Source: Pilatotrama ljubarskyi (lineage: Eukaryota > Basidiomycota > Agaricomycetes > Polyporales > Polyporaceae). From it: DNA of 64,000 bases. This document shows positions 1 to 10,877 of the stretch, one piece after another. Position numbers and translations under genes: made by a program. The notes under the pieces were generated by a model, which ran no database searches, was not told the origin of the DNA, and saw only the letters and a list, made by a program, of their open reading frames with translations. Every line of letters starts with the position of its first letter. Positions within the stretch are counted from its first letter, which is position 1. The DNA lies in the NCBI GenBank assembly GCA_022385805.1, contig MU277671.1, forward strand, positions 318,808 to 382,807, in the 5' to 3' direction.

Positions 1-2192
1 CGATCTCATGCACCGCCTTCGGGCTGGGGAGCAATTGCTCACTGCGGCAGAGAGCGAAGTCGACCACTAGCAGCGTCTGGAGTGATAGGTTGAGATCATC
101 GGATGAGACCCTCTGGCCATTGCAAAGTTCTGAGACCTGCCTCATGAACTAGTTGCTCTACACCGCCACCTGTGGTCAAACTATCCAACTTGCTGGCTAA
201 AAAGTCGAGTAGCAGGGCTAGGGCGCGCCACAGCTCCTGCCAGTGATATTCTGTGCAGGGGTCAACAGCCGCAATGGTGCCGACAGTGACAGAACCTACC
301 TAGTCGGACATGTTCCTTTTGCAAGTACCACAACAGCCGGTAGCAGGTTCTGATGCATGTACTGCAAGGAGGGCATGGAGTAAGATGTCGGTCGGGCATT
401 CTACGGTGAAAAATCCACGTACATGTAGCATTGGGTCTCTAATCTCTTGTGAAGATTGTGCCGCAACCACAGTATACAGCAATCGAGCATTGCACATAGC
501 GGGGGTCGTGGCGGCTGGAAAGGTGGCAAGGGCGGAGGCCTCTAGTAGCTCAGCGTCAGCGGCGCACAGTTCCTCTGGATCAGCCAGACGTTGCTCGGAA
601 GCGAACCTGGCGACATAGCCGTATCTCGTCTTGGGTATCGTTGCGCAGCGCAACTAATATCTCAGCGCTTTCAGAGATGACTAGCAAGGTATTCATTGCA
701 AGGTTCGCGTAGGCGATGGCACGTGGGGAGGACGAGGATGACGCATGCGACAGAAGGTATGATGATAGAGAGAGAAGGGTGAGTGGGAGGGGTGTGACGG
801 GTGTTGAGGTCTTCCTTTCCTCTTGCGATGTGAGGGTAGCTGCGAAGACCTGGCGGAAGGTCGCGCTGCCGTGCAAGAACTCGAACAGAGGTAATAAGAT
901 AACGCAGGCTTCTATAGGTCTTCCACGACATGAGCGTCACCAGGCAACCGCTGTGAGTACTCCAACTTACTGGTTCTTGAACAGCTCTCGAGCAGGGTCA
1001 GCCGGTTTGGCGGCCAGCGCGCGATCCGGTCGCAGGGCGGACAACAAAGACCCAAAGGTCGCTGTCAGGGTCGGAGGCGAGTCATCTATGATCTCCTGGT
1101 AAGCCCTGTCAACCGCCAGTCAGACTTCTTCCCTCTCCCGCGGAGCGAAGTGTCGACAAACCGGACGACTGCAGCAGAAGCGAAATTAGCGGCCCAGCAG
1201 ATCTTGCGCATGAGGTCTTCGTTCGTAGTTTCCCGTATGCATCGGAGGTAGGGGTTTAGCTTGGCCGCGTCAGACTTGTGGAAGTTCGCTAGGAGGGCGA
1301 GGAGAAGAGCCGCCTCGAAAGTGAATTGTTCCGTCTCAGGCGATGTGATGGTCTGTGAAAGTGATTGGTAGTCAATATGACGGACCATCACGACCAGCTC
1401 ACCGTAACAATACAGGGAAAGAGGTCGTGGCGAAGAAAGTACGCTCCAGGACTGAGTTGACTGATTCCGCATACGAATGTCACCGCCATCTGTAGCACTT
1501 CATGCCGCAGACTAGCTAAACCCCATGAGATTGAAACAATTAGACATCTGCATCTATTCGATCTCACCGGAGGCGGAGGTGTTGCTGAGTACCTCGTCTA
1601 TAGCAGAAGTGAGACCCTGTTAGAACGTCAGCGCAGTCTCCTTGGGACGTTCAAGCATATCAACAAGTCCCACCTTGAACACTCTGTCGCTCTCGCTAAC
1701 CCCTCCAGCAAAGACCTCCATGACCTCCCAGCCGGCAAGGTTCTTGCCTAGGAGGACCCGGCTGATCACACTTAGGGTGGTCGCAGCGTGGGTCTTCTTG
1801 ACCTCATCCGCCTCTTCAGAGCGCAGCACTTGAATGCAGGCATCCACAAGCCCATTGAGAATTGGCTACTGGGATGGGTCTCCGGCCTTAGCGTACGGGT
1901 GTCGGAGGAGCCTCGAGGTCGCGTGACGAACCTTGAGCTTTCCTAGGCAGTCCTCTTTGCGGATCTCATTGAGCTTGGTCGAAAGCAGCTCTCTATCGAC
2001 ATCGAGGGCCAGTAGGTCAGACCAGAACCTCTCTGCGTCGTGATTTGGGTCGAGTTGCTCCGGTGTGTGACCCTTCGAGTCCGTGGTGAGTCTATAGCAG
2101 ACAACGACTTATATCAGGGAGCATACCTGGAGGAGCCGGTGGTATGTTGCCGCGAACTTGGATGCGAACTGGATAGAATCGCGACGCTCCAT
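1..2192 (-). CDS. ARMH3-like armadillo-type helical protein (C-terminus beyond left edge)
   Basis: Fungal homologue of animal ARMH3 (C10orf76, DUF1741), a cytosolic armadillo-like helical protein that in animals partners PI4KB and GBF1 at the Golgi; its fungal role is not established. Twelve visible exons: 2192-2127, 2072-1932, 1865-1674, 1616-1568, 1515-1403, 1352-1162, 1105-971, 919-607, 541-423, 361-300, 250-141 and 76 to beyond base 1. Together they give about 522 residues with no stop. Family-like blocks include NLAGWEVMEVFAGGV, QFTFEAALLLALLANF, SPRAIAYANLAMNTLLV and LLVVDFALC. The start, MERRDSIQF, is the first ATG of an open frame that splices cleanly. The stops that make the locus look dead (1868-1866 and 1619-1617) both lie at intron 3' ends. 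The 140-77 intron seems to use a GC donor. The family call is strong; the first two exons are the least certain. Confidence 0.8.
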
Positions 2193-2556
2193 GGCCTACG
2201 CGCACGACCCTGAGGCTTGTGTACAATCGGCACGAACGCGATTGACCCTCTGCAACTACCGATTTCTCTTGATTGGTCTCTCCTTCAGGTGCCGAGTGCT
2301 GTATCTCGGCGGCTATCGCGGCGACGAATGAACTCGTTCCCGCCAAGTTGGCAGCGATCGAGCGTAGTGGCCACGTCTCCGGGGCTGGTCTCAGTGGCAG
2401 TGTCACCCCATACATGGAAAGCGGGCGCTGCATGCAAAGGCCCGGGGAACGCCAGTACATGCGCACGAGCATATCCAGCGCAGGTCAATTATACAGAACA
2501 ACAGAGATATCACACACAGTAGGCTACAACGGAACACGGCAGGACCCAAGTCGATT
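2193..2556. other. intergenic, no gene seen
   Basis: This is the gap between two minus-strand genes. It should hold the ARMH3-like promoter and the RSC9-like 3' UTR. Open frames here have no family features, and I see no convincing TATA box or repeat. Confidence 0.5.
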
Positions 2557-4583
2557 CTATGTGGTACCTGTAAGTCCTGCATCAACCATCTCCGCCACCC
2601 ATCCCTGGAACGTCTCATGCCGCAACCGCACATCCTCCATCAGGTATCGGATACCGATGAATGCCTTCCTCCCCCGTCGCTCGCCCTCCATGTCGCTAAC
2701 TGTCCTCTTGTTGCGCTCGTCTTCCGCATCTTCCTCGGGATCATCCACGACGCCGGGGAACCCGAAGTGGTCCTCGTCTGCGCGGGGAGCGGTGTCCGAA
2801 GAGGCGAACGAGGCTCGGAAAAGCACCCGCAGACACAGCAGAGCAGTGAGCGAGGTCGGCGGAGGGTCGACGTGGGGGCGCATATACGTGACTCGGGTAG
2901 AGCGGGCGGGTGGGATGGGGCGTGTCGTAGGGTCAGGGACGGGATGGGGATATCCAGGTGCAGGGAGAGTGACGGTGTCGGGCTGCGATGGATGTTTCGG
3001 CGGAGGCTGCATGTCTGGCAAATGCGTGAGTACGTGACCGCGCATCTGAGCTTTCGTGATGTCGCTCTGTTGGCATGTGGCCCACAGGCAGGGCATGTGG
3101 GTCCCTTCAAACGGCGTGATGTGTTGGTCGAGGATATGCTCGTACAATGCACCCGTGGACGCAAAGGCCTCTGCGGAACACTGGGAGCGGTCCCATTGAC
3201 ACTTGAACTGCGCGCTCGCGGATAGGTCTTTCCGGCGGTCCACGCCGCGAACGACAAATCGCTGAGGAGGCCCAGGAAGTACCATGGCTTGCGCTTGGGG
3301 GAAGACTGTCGTGACATTCTTGATGACGTCTGAGGCAACAAGCAGGGGATAGCGGTCCTGGTAGGGCAGGAACACATCTTTGTAGAGGTTCCAGAAATCC
3401 ACCTGCGTCAATTCTCCATCCGCTTTGGCCACGAACATGGTTTTCATCCTATATAGTATATGTGAGCGAGGAGGTGGTGGCGACCTGGTGTACAGACTGA
3501 CCATTCGTAGCATCGCTGCGGTTCCGGCATTGTGAGAAGCGTGTCAAGCTCCTCCTTGGTTAGGTCGTGATCCTTCGCAGTGTACGACTGCGCAGGGGCA
3601 GTATACGCAGGGAGGCCGATCTCAAACGATACATCCTCCTCCATCTGATCGGCGAGGATGAGTGAGACCAACAGCCTCAGCGTGCCAGGCATGCGAGGAT
3701 GCAGCAAGAACGCTTTTGTCATCGGAGGGTACGACAGATGAGCATACATGTAGTTCAAGGCAGCGTCGAGGAGATCCTTGTCGAGAATGAGAGGGAGGAC
3801 ATTCATAGAGGTTTCCAGCGCCGGCGAGTCTGCCGTGAGGTGAGAGGCATTGCCAGGGCTTGAGTACATGATGGTGAGAGCGGTCAAGGCGGCGATGATG
3901 AGGGAGCGGTTGGAGGAGAAGCCAGCGATTTCTTGCAGAGGAGCTATTGGGCTAGCCTTTGGAGAGGCGTTTGGTGGGGGGAGGATGATGCTGACGGCAA
4001 TAGACTGGAGGATCTCTATGACATAGAGGAGGAACTCGGAATTCGCGTCCGAGTCTGGCTTGAGGTCGTGCAAGGTGCAGAGTATGAGGTCGCGAGTCTT
4101 GGGGTGAATCGCAAGTCCTTCCGCATTCGACGGATGCATGGCTGCATTTCGAAGGATGAAGAGGGATTCGATGGCATGCCGCCGTTTGCGTTCCTTGTGC
4201 GCAGGGAGGGCGAAGAAGACTGACTCGTCGGTGAACTGCCTCGCACCCTCCTTTGTGTACCATTCTGGCCATTCAAAGAGGGCGTCCGTCAGACCTGGGA
4301 TGGCCCTGAGCATGAACTGCTCGTTCTGACAAAGCCTGCAGAGACGGTCGAGCGCCCAGGCCACCTCGGAGTCGATGCCGGAGCGCAGAGAGAGTAGCAT
4401 GCGGTTGTTCGGGGTGGCCTCGGTATACCATCCTGTGTGACAATATTCTCGTTATGCAGCATGATGCAGATAGTAGGAGCACTGACGTTCGTAGTCATCG
4501 GTGAGGTTCGGGCGGGGATGGATGGGCGCAGGAGTTTGGCGACGGTAGCCGGCCGTTTGGGAGGCTGTGGCATATGTTGTCAT
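2557..4583 (-). CDS. RSC9/ARID2-like chromatin remodelling complex subunit
   Basis: Nuclear, DNA-binding subunit of a RSC/SWI-SNF (PBAF-type) remodeller by family resemblance. Three exons (4583-4487, 4432-3502, 3448-2557) encode 639 residues. The first junction completes YERWYTEATPNNR and the second completes CYEWMKTMFV, both family-like. Residues about 35-340 are an armadillo-like helical region. It is followed by an RFX-type winged helix (about 343-415, LTQVDFWNLYKDVF) and C2H2-like fingers (FKCQWDRSQC with downstream HILDQHI, then PCLWATC). A Pro-rich linker and an acidic stretch (DDPEEDAEDE) lead to a conserved-looking tail, GIRYLMEDVRL. I see no ARID domain at the N-terminus, unlike yeast Rsc9, so an ARID2-like C-terminal architecture fits better. 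Both introns are about 54 nt. Confidence 0.8.
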
Positions 4584-5065
4584 GATGTCCGAGACGTACG
4601 GAGGCAGAGGCCCGGTCGGCGTGACCGAAAGAGGAGCAAGCGCGAGGAGGAGGATGGGAGGAAAGGGCAAGACGCGTCGAACGCGTCGCGCACGTGAAGG
4701 ATTTGCACGGGCGCTTGACCGGGGCCGCACGCGAAGGACCGCGTCTCACCCGAGCGGTCCTCTCACAAGAGCCACCATGACCTCTGCTCGGTGGCCGAGC
4801 TTGCTTTCGAAGGCAATGCATTTCTTATGCTCTGTATAGCGGCTCCAGTCAATGCGGGTGACGGCTCGCTGCTACCGAGGCCTGGCACATAAACCGGCGC
4901 CGCGGTGAGTCCCGCTCATCTCCCCGTCGCGTTCGCTAGAGTCGGACTCTTGTCGCTGCTACGGCACTCACACTTCTACACCGACTGCACCGACTGAACA
5001 GTAAGCTGGTTTCATCCACATTTCTGTTCACATCGCTGAAGCTCACATAGGACGAGGGAGTGTTT
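4584..5065. promoter_or_regulatory. divergent promoter region
   Basis: The RSC9-like gene and the F-box gene start away from each other on either side of this stretch, so it should contain both promoters. It is GC-rich on the RSC9 side. No motif could be assigned with confidence. Confidence 0.45.
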
Positions 5066-6126
5066 ATGGATGCATTCGCGGCATATCGTCCTCTCCGCCA
5101 AGCCCCGACTCTCATGCAAGATCTGCTTCGCCATGTTTTCGACCACCTTACTGATCCGCAGACCCTCGCCCGTGCGGCATCCGTTTGTCGCGCCTGGAGT
5201 ATACTGGCCCAAGCCGTCCTCTACCGGGAGATTGAGTACTCCCCTTTGGCAAACGATCGGAGAGAACGACTCTCGCTCGCACTATGCGGACACGTCCACA
5301 CCTGCTCTCTTTGGTCCGTCGGCTCTGCCTATTTACTGTGTGGACGCACTCCCCGACGCCGGAGCTTTGCGACTGGATAGAGCGGATACCCCCGGACTGT
5401 CTCCTGGAGTTCAAGTGGACCTGGGAGCGAGGACATCCTATTCCTTCCGTGCTGGATTCGCCCGCCGTACGGGCGACCCGTTGCGTAGAGCTCCAGGGGC
5501 GGCTGTATACAATGGATAGCGTCCGGTCTATCCTCGAGCTTCCGTTCCTCGAGAGAATGTCGCTGGAACTGAAGGGAGATGAACGGGGGTGCTTAGTGAA
5601 TGTCACGCCTACCAAACTCAGGCATCTCCATCTCATCGCCCAGGGAGGATATTCACGAGCCGTCGACATGCTCCTTTCTGCCGTTGGACCTCGCCTCGAA
5701 TCTCTTCGCCTGGTTTGCGGCTTAGGGGACGATTCCGAACGGGACGGCCGGCTGGTCTCCTGTCTGGCCACACACTGCCCCGATCTCAAACGCCTCGAAA
5801 TCGAGGCGATCGCATCTCCCCAGGCCCCTGTCCCGTTCGCCGGTGCGCTCGTTCGACAGTGCCGATCGCTCGAGTACCTCCGCTGCACCGAAGGAACCTT
5901 CACATCCGCATTATTTCAAGATATCCCGCCGAGCGTCAGGGTCCTCGCGCTGGCAATCGCTCCTGCGTTGAACGCTCCCCTGCTCGAATTCCTTCAGGCC
6001 GCGGCCCCGGGTCGAGGCGGGCTGGCTACGTTGGAACTCATCGGTGATGCTGACTCAGAGTGTAACAGATGTATCGAGGACGCCTGCTCCAAGCGTGGGC
6101 TCAGGTTCCGACTCTGTCCCGGGTGA
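5066..6126 (+). CDS. F-box/LRR protein with frame break (possible pseudogene)
   Basis: Predicted SCF substrate receptor. The N-terminal frame (from ATG 5066) carries an F-box: LLRHVFDHLTDPQTLARAAS followed by VCRAWSILAQAVLYREIEY. The C-terminal frame, open to 6126, is a leucine-rich region typical of Agaricomycete F-box proteins (LEWLELKG-like repeats, LESLRLV, LKRLEIEA, LEYLRC). The two frames do not join. Near 5290 the first reads LALCGHV and the second resumes with RTRPHLLSLVRRL, and both use the same bases. This looks like a lost 10-bp direct repeat. The alternative is a 71-nt intron (5294-5364, poor GTCCAC donor), which would restore an intact 331-residue product but delete a conserved Leu-rich helix. 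A sequencing error is also possible. Confidence 0.6.
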
Positions 6127-6472
6127 AGGGGGACGACCGTCCGTGTTCCGCTCGCAGATTGCTGTACTGCTTCGTGTGCGTACTTCACCAGCGTATGCAG
6201 TATACTGCAGCGTAATTCGCTCTACCGTCAGCCCTGCAGATACGACAGAATTCGCTCTCATCCCAGTAGCGCAGCCGGCGACAGACAGATGCACGATGTA
6301 GATACGTACGAGTGCGCCTACATAGCATACATACACGTTACTACTGAATCCCTCAAGTACATCTGAGCGAGCCCTAAAGAAACAGAGTCCAACTCATGAG
6401 GATAACGTCCAGACATTGTACAACACGAAGGTCCACAGCCCAGAGCAAGGACGCCATAGTACGCACAGCCAG
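6127..6472. other. convergent 3' region
   Basis: The F-box gene and the acyltransferase gene end towards each other here. I see only short unsupported open frames; the stretch probably holds two 3' UTRs. Confidence 0.5.
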
Positions 6473-8409
6473 TTATCCCAAGAACTCGTCTACGCAGTCC
6501 AGCGCCTCCTTCCAGAAGCGGTCTACGACGTTCCCCTCAAAACCGTTACTGTCATACCCCAAGCTGATCCACAGGCGTCCCTTGAACGTGTACCCGAAGA
6601 GAAGCATCGCGCCCTGGCGCTGCCGCGAACCTGTCGTCAGGGTGTGCAGCTCCGTGTCTGGGAACGCGGCGTGCTTGTAGATGCCATCGAGATTCCCTAG
6701 GAGGGAGAGCCCGATAAGGGCAGCAGACGAGGACTTGGCGCGCACAGGGAACACCGGCTCGGTCGGAGGTGAGCTAGGCGCCGCTGGTGCGGGAGGAACC
6801 CACGTTCCCTGCTCGCGCTCGTCGTCCTCCTTGGCCCACGCCCGAGCGCGCTCGCCCCGCTCTTTCGCCATCTCCTGCGTCCGGGACGCGACGAGCGGAT
6901 TCTTCGCCGCACGCATGCTCTGGTCCTTCGCCTGCCGTGCGCGGAGCCAGAACGTCGGCTCGACAGGCCCGGCAGAGGGGAGGAAGCTCGGCAGCACAAC
7001 ATTGAAGTAGCCGATGGCAAGGTACCAGTACGAGTCCCAAGGCGCGGCGCGCTTGATGGAGAAGTACGGGCGGAGGTTGAGGGCGGAGTACATCAGCGTG
7101 GGGGCCGTCTTGCTCCCGCTACCCATGCGGGCCCATGCGACGTTGCAGATAGCGAAGAGCGCCGCGGAGATTGAGACCCCATTGGCCTTGCACTTCTTCA
7201 GAATAGCCTTCGTGCGCTCTTCCGGGAAGGCCACGGTGGGGACGATGGTGAGGCGCTCGGGGTGTTTCCACCGGGGGAAGACCTGGCCACCTATGAGCCG
7301 CTGCTGCGACAGCCGGAAGTCCACATTGGCCGCAACGCGGCGGAACTTAAGGGAGGGAAGCGGCATGTTATCTTCGAGCGCGCTGGGAAGAACGCACTGC
7401 GGGTCCGGCGTAAGTGGCCGCACAAAAACTCTACGACGAGAACGGAAACTCACCTCCTCAGGGGCGTTGCTCCAGCGGGCATGCCATTCCTCTTCGAGCA
7501 TGTCTCGCAACTCGTCATCGGACTTCGCGCCACCGAGTAATCCGAAGAAGTCGTTCGCGAATTGGTGGAGCGCCATGCCGTCGCCCAGGAAGTGCATTGC
7601 GCAGATGAGCAGCTCATACTCGCGCTTTGGCTCGACAGGGACCTCTTCCTCGAACGCCGAATCTGCCTCAAACAGCACGGTGGTGGGGGAGGGCGTCCGG
7701 GGCGGTGTGGGCATCAGGATCGGGGAGCTCGGAGGTTCCGACAGAATGAGGTATGACAGCCTGGTGTTCGAAAGGGTGCGTGGGCCGTTCAGATACGCGT
7801 CAATAAGCTCTGGAAGTCGCATGGCGGCGTCAGCGCGTGGGTTAGGTCGGAGCAAGCAGTGTACCAACCATCCTTAGACTGATTGCGATACTCCAGGTTG
7901 ACGGCCGCGTCGCAGTAGGCGTCTGCTGCGGAGGAGGGAGCATCATAGCTGCGCGGTACGTTCTAGGATGAGGGGCGCCCACATGAAACAACAAGGAATG
8001 TACGTACATGAACCTAACATCGTCGTAGTCGCGCATCTCCGCGCGAGCGCAGAGCATAGGGTGACGAAGGCGCAGAATGGCCCACACGGTGCACACCCGG
8101 CCGCGCTGAGCGATGTGCCGAGGCGCCTTGAAGCCAAGGTGCAGATACCTGTGCGAGACGTCAGTGTCATTCAGAGCGCACGCGGGCGTACGCCACTCAC
8201 ATGTCGTTCACGCCGGTCTGCCTGGACGGAAGGAAGTACGAGAGCTCAGTCTCTCCCATCTTCCGTTCGTAGCGATGCTTCCGCGACGGGCCAGCAGCAC
8301 CGTCGTCTACGTCAGACCGAGAGTCGTCGAGACGGAATTTGTCCGAGACATAGTCGGGAAAGTCGGTGGCGGACGGAGGCGGGGTGGGCAGCTCAGCGAT
8401 GTTGGACAT
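6473..8409 (-). CDS. CAT/BAHD-like acyltransferase (condensation-domain fold)
   Basis: Member of the CoA-dependent acyltransferase fold that includes alcohol acetyltransferases and NRPS condensation domains. The general-base motif HxxxDG is present as HFLGDGM near residue 222. The second half has family-like stretches (TLMYSALNLRPYF, GYTFKGRLWISLGYD). Exons: 8409-8201, 8148-8004, 7962-7869, 7809-7454, 7396-6473, giving 575 residues. Junctions restore NLEYRNQSKDELIDAYLNGP. The second intron is uncertain: donor 8003 gives 41 nt and keeps VRFMY, while a donor 15 nt earlier gives 56 nt and drops it. The fourth intron (7453-7397) is 57 nt, in frame and stop-free. No signal peptide is visible, so it is probably cytosolic. 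Substrate unknown; a fungal ester or triterpenoid acylation role is only a guess. Confidence 0.75.
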
Positions 8410-10877
8410 GATGACGCTATACAGGTGGAACGGAGACCAATCCCAATGGCCTTGTGCTCGAACCGCGCGGTATAAGAACCCAGACAGGCGTCGGAGGGGC
8501 CAGGGGCGGCCACAGAGCGGGGCGGAAAGCAGGGGTAGACAGGAGGCACACGCCGCTCAAGGAGCCCGCAATAAATGGCAGCTAGCGCAATCACAGCAGA
8601 ACGCGACCGACCATGGCTCCGCCCTGCCGTTCTCCAGTGGCTAATGAAATCTTTCGAGATTGCATTCGAGGCCGCGCTCGAGCCGGCCACGGAGCTACTC
8701 TGGTAGAGGGCATCTGAGATTCCGGGATGGCGGCGATGTCGACTGGGCTCACTCGATTGAGATGTCATACTGTCGGCGGGTAATTTACTCGAGGAAGAGG
8801 ATTTCCCAGGTACATCGACAATCACGACCCCGCGGCGAGAAGTCGGCGAGGAGGTCAGGAAACGGCATGGCTGTGGGGAAAGGCAATTAGTGAGGATACA
8901 GGCCAGAGTTTAATCCGCTCTTCCCCGGATAATGTCACGCTCACCATGTACCCTATTCATGGGGTTAGGGTCAGCACAGTACTGAGCGCGTCCGCCCGGC
9001 GGCACGGGAGTCGGGACGATGTACTCCCGTTCAGATCGACCCGTTATTTCGTTGGATCGTTCACTCTTCACGGTCCTGTACCAGATCGTACCTGCGTACT
9101 CGACAAACAGGCTACACATCGGTTCCTGGCTCTGCTGCACCCTGCGGGAACATCGTACCTGCACAGGTACGGCGATCTCGAGTGATCGAGTCGGTCCCGT
9201 TCAAAATTGGTAAGGATCGCCTGCCGTATGCGGAAGGCCTGCTAGCATTATCGGGAGGTTAGCTCGAGGGGCTCATTGCTCAGGAGCAGACATTGGGGCC
9301 ACAGTACGCCGGGAGCAACGCTCTCATCGACAGCGAACGATATGCATGTCGAAACTCCTCTTAACTTGCGAAGGGACGTCGGAGACTTGCATAGCGGTTC
9401 CCTAGCACGTCATGGACGGGCAGAAGCACCATCAAACCTGGAATACGGGCCTTACACTCGCTGTGCTGAGCAGCGGAAATGCACTGCGTGACACTCAAGC
9501 GTAAAGGCACACTACAGACTGGTCAATCGCCCTCCATAGCTCCGCGGTAGTCCCTGAACGAGACAGCATTCTGACGGCTCCTTAGAGACAGAATGCACCA
9601 AATGCGATCGAATAGGCCTCGTACGTGCCCCTGTACAACCACGTCCCCCTCAGCGATTGCCAAAAATACGTTCACGGTGGCGGCCGCATGCGCTGTCGCG
9701 GGCTGCCCATGCGCCGTCCGGCGACGTTCCATAACGCGCCACACGCCGCATAGGCGACTCACGAGAATCACCACGCACCTGTGACACTCCGCCGAGAACT
9801 CGAAGTCGACGTCGGTCAATTATCGTGCGAGGTTAACTGAGCGTTGGGCGTGATTGCTGGGCACCCCTTATGACGGCATAGACGTCGGCATACTAGCTGC
9901 CGTACGGGCACGGGCGACCGTACGGCGTACACCAGCCTCCGTTAGGGCCGATGCTCCAGCCCATCAACTCGATGCCCATGACCTGCAGCCTCATGCCCGG
10001 AATCAGAGAATCAGAACCAATGACTTTGCAGAGCACACATGCACAGTTATGCTCACCCACAGCTCGGCGCGAGAAGCTAGTGGCTCCGCGTCGCGGGCCT
10101 CATGCCTCGAACAGTTCGGAACTCTCGGAGAAGGGCGAAGCGAGACATCAGGACGGACGCATGATGACACACGCAGACATACGCTAAAGCGGGTGTGATT
10201 GTGGCGGAATGCTCTGGCCATGGACGGATGGGACAGCGGAGACATCGATAATGGGATGGGCAAGGCACGCACTGAATGGGTATCAGGCTTGCTGCATGGA
10301 CGTACGTCGGCTTGGGACGCTTCAGCTTCCCATAGGCATGAGAAGGGACGTCAAGAGGAGAGCAAGGAAGAGCGCTGCGCACAGCCGCCACAGGCGGCCA
10401 TGGGGAGCGAAGGCTCTGAGACGGCAGAAGGCGCGCAAAGGCCGTTCCAGGTCCCTCTTCGCGAGTGGGCACACTTGTCCCGAACGGATGGAGGACGCAA
10501 TACGTACGAGGAGTGGCGCCAAGGGTTCCACGGTCCAGCATGTCCGGTAGACTCTATGATGCGCGGAGAAACGCCACAAATGCTCCCGACGAGTCCCAGA
10601 GTACGAGGATAGAAGCGGGAGCGATATTGTATGTGACAGAGCACATGCTGAACGCGAGACAACGTCCTAAAACTCCGTCGCAATGATAGCAAGCAGCTGG
10701 GCTTCCTGTCTAGAGAGTCTGATGACGAAACAACGAAGAGTCCCCTTCCCTCGGCAACCCACCCAGACTCGGACGGCGTCGCAACGACGACGCGCGTCAA
10801 ATACTCACTGAAGCCGCCAGTTGCCACCAACGCATGGCGACTACGAATCGAGCGCGGATGCGCGAAGCCAGCGGACT
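8410..10877. other. 2.5-kb stretch with no supportable gene
   Basis: The part next to 8409 should hold the acyltransferase promoter and the part next to 10877 the transporter 3' UTR. In between I tried both strands, including spliced readings, and found only open frames with random-looking composition, for example 9819-9523 on minus. No transposon ends, long repeats or RNA genes were recognised. Confidence 0.4.

Noticed and set aside
300..1847. First impression that the ARMH3-like locus is a pseudogene with stops
   Set aside because: Every stop and frame change disappears with normal-length introns, and the spliced frame follows the family throughout.
9523..9819. Minus-strand frame of 98 codons with some hydrophobic stretches
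   Set aside because: I tried splicing it into DUF6533/6534-like patterns without success. Composition looks random.
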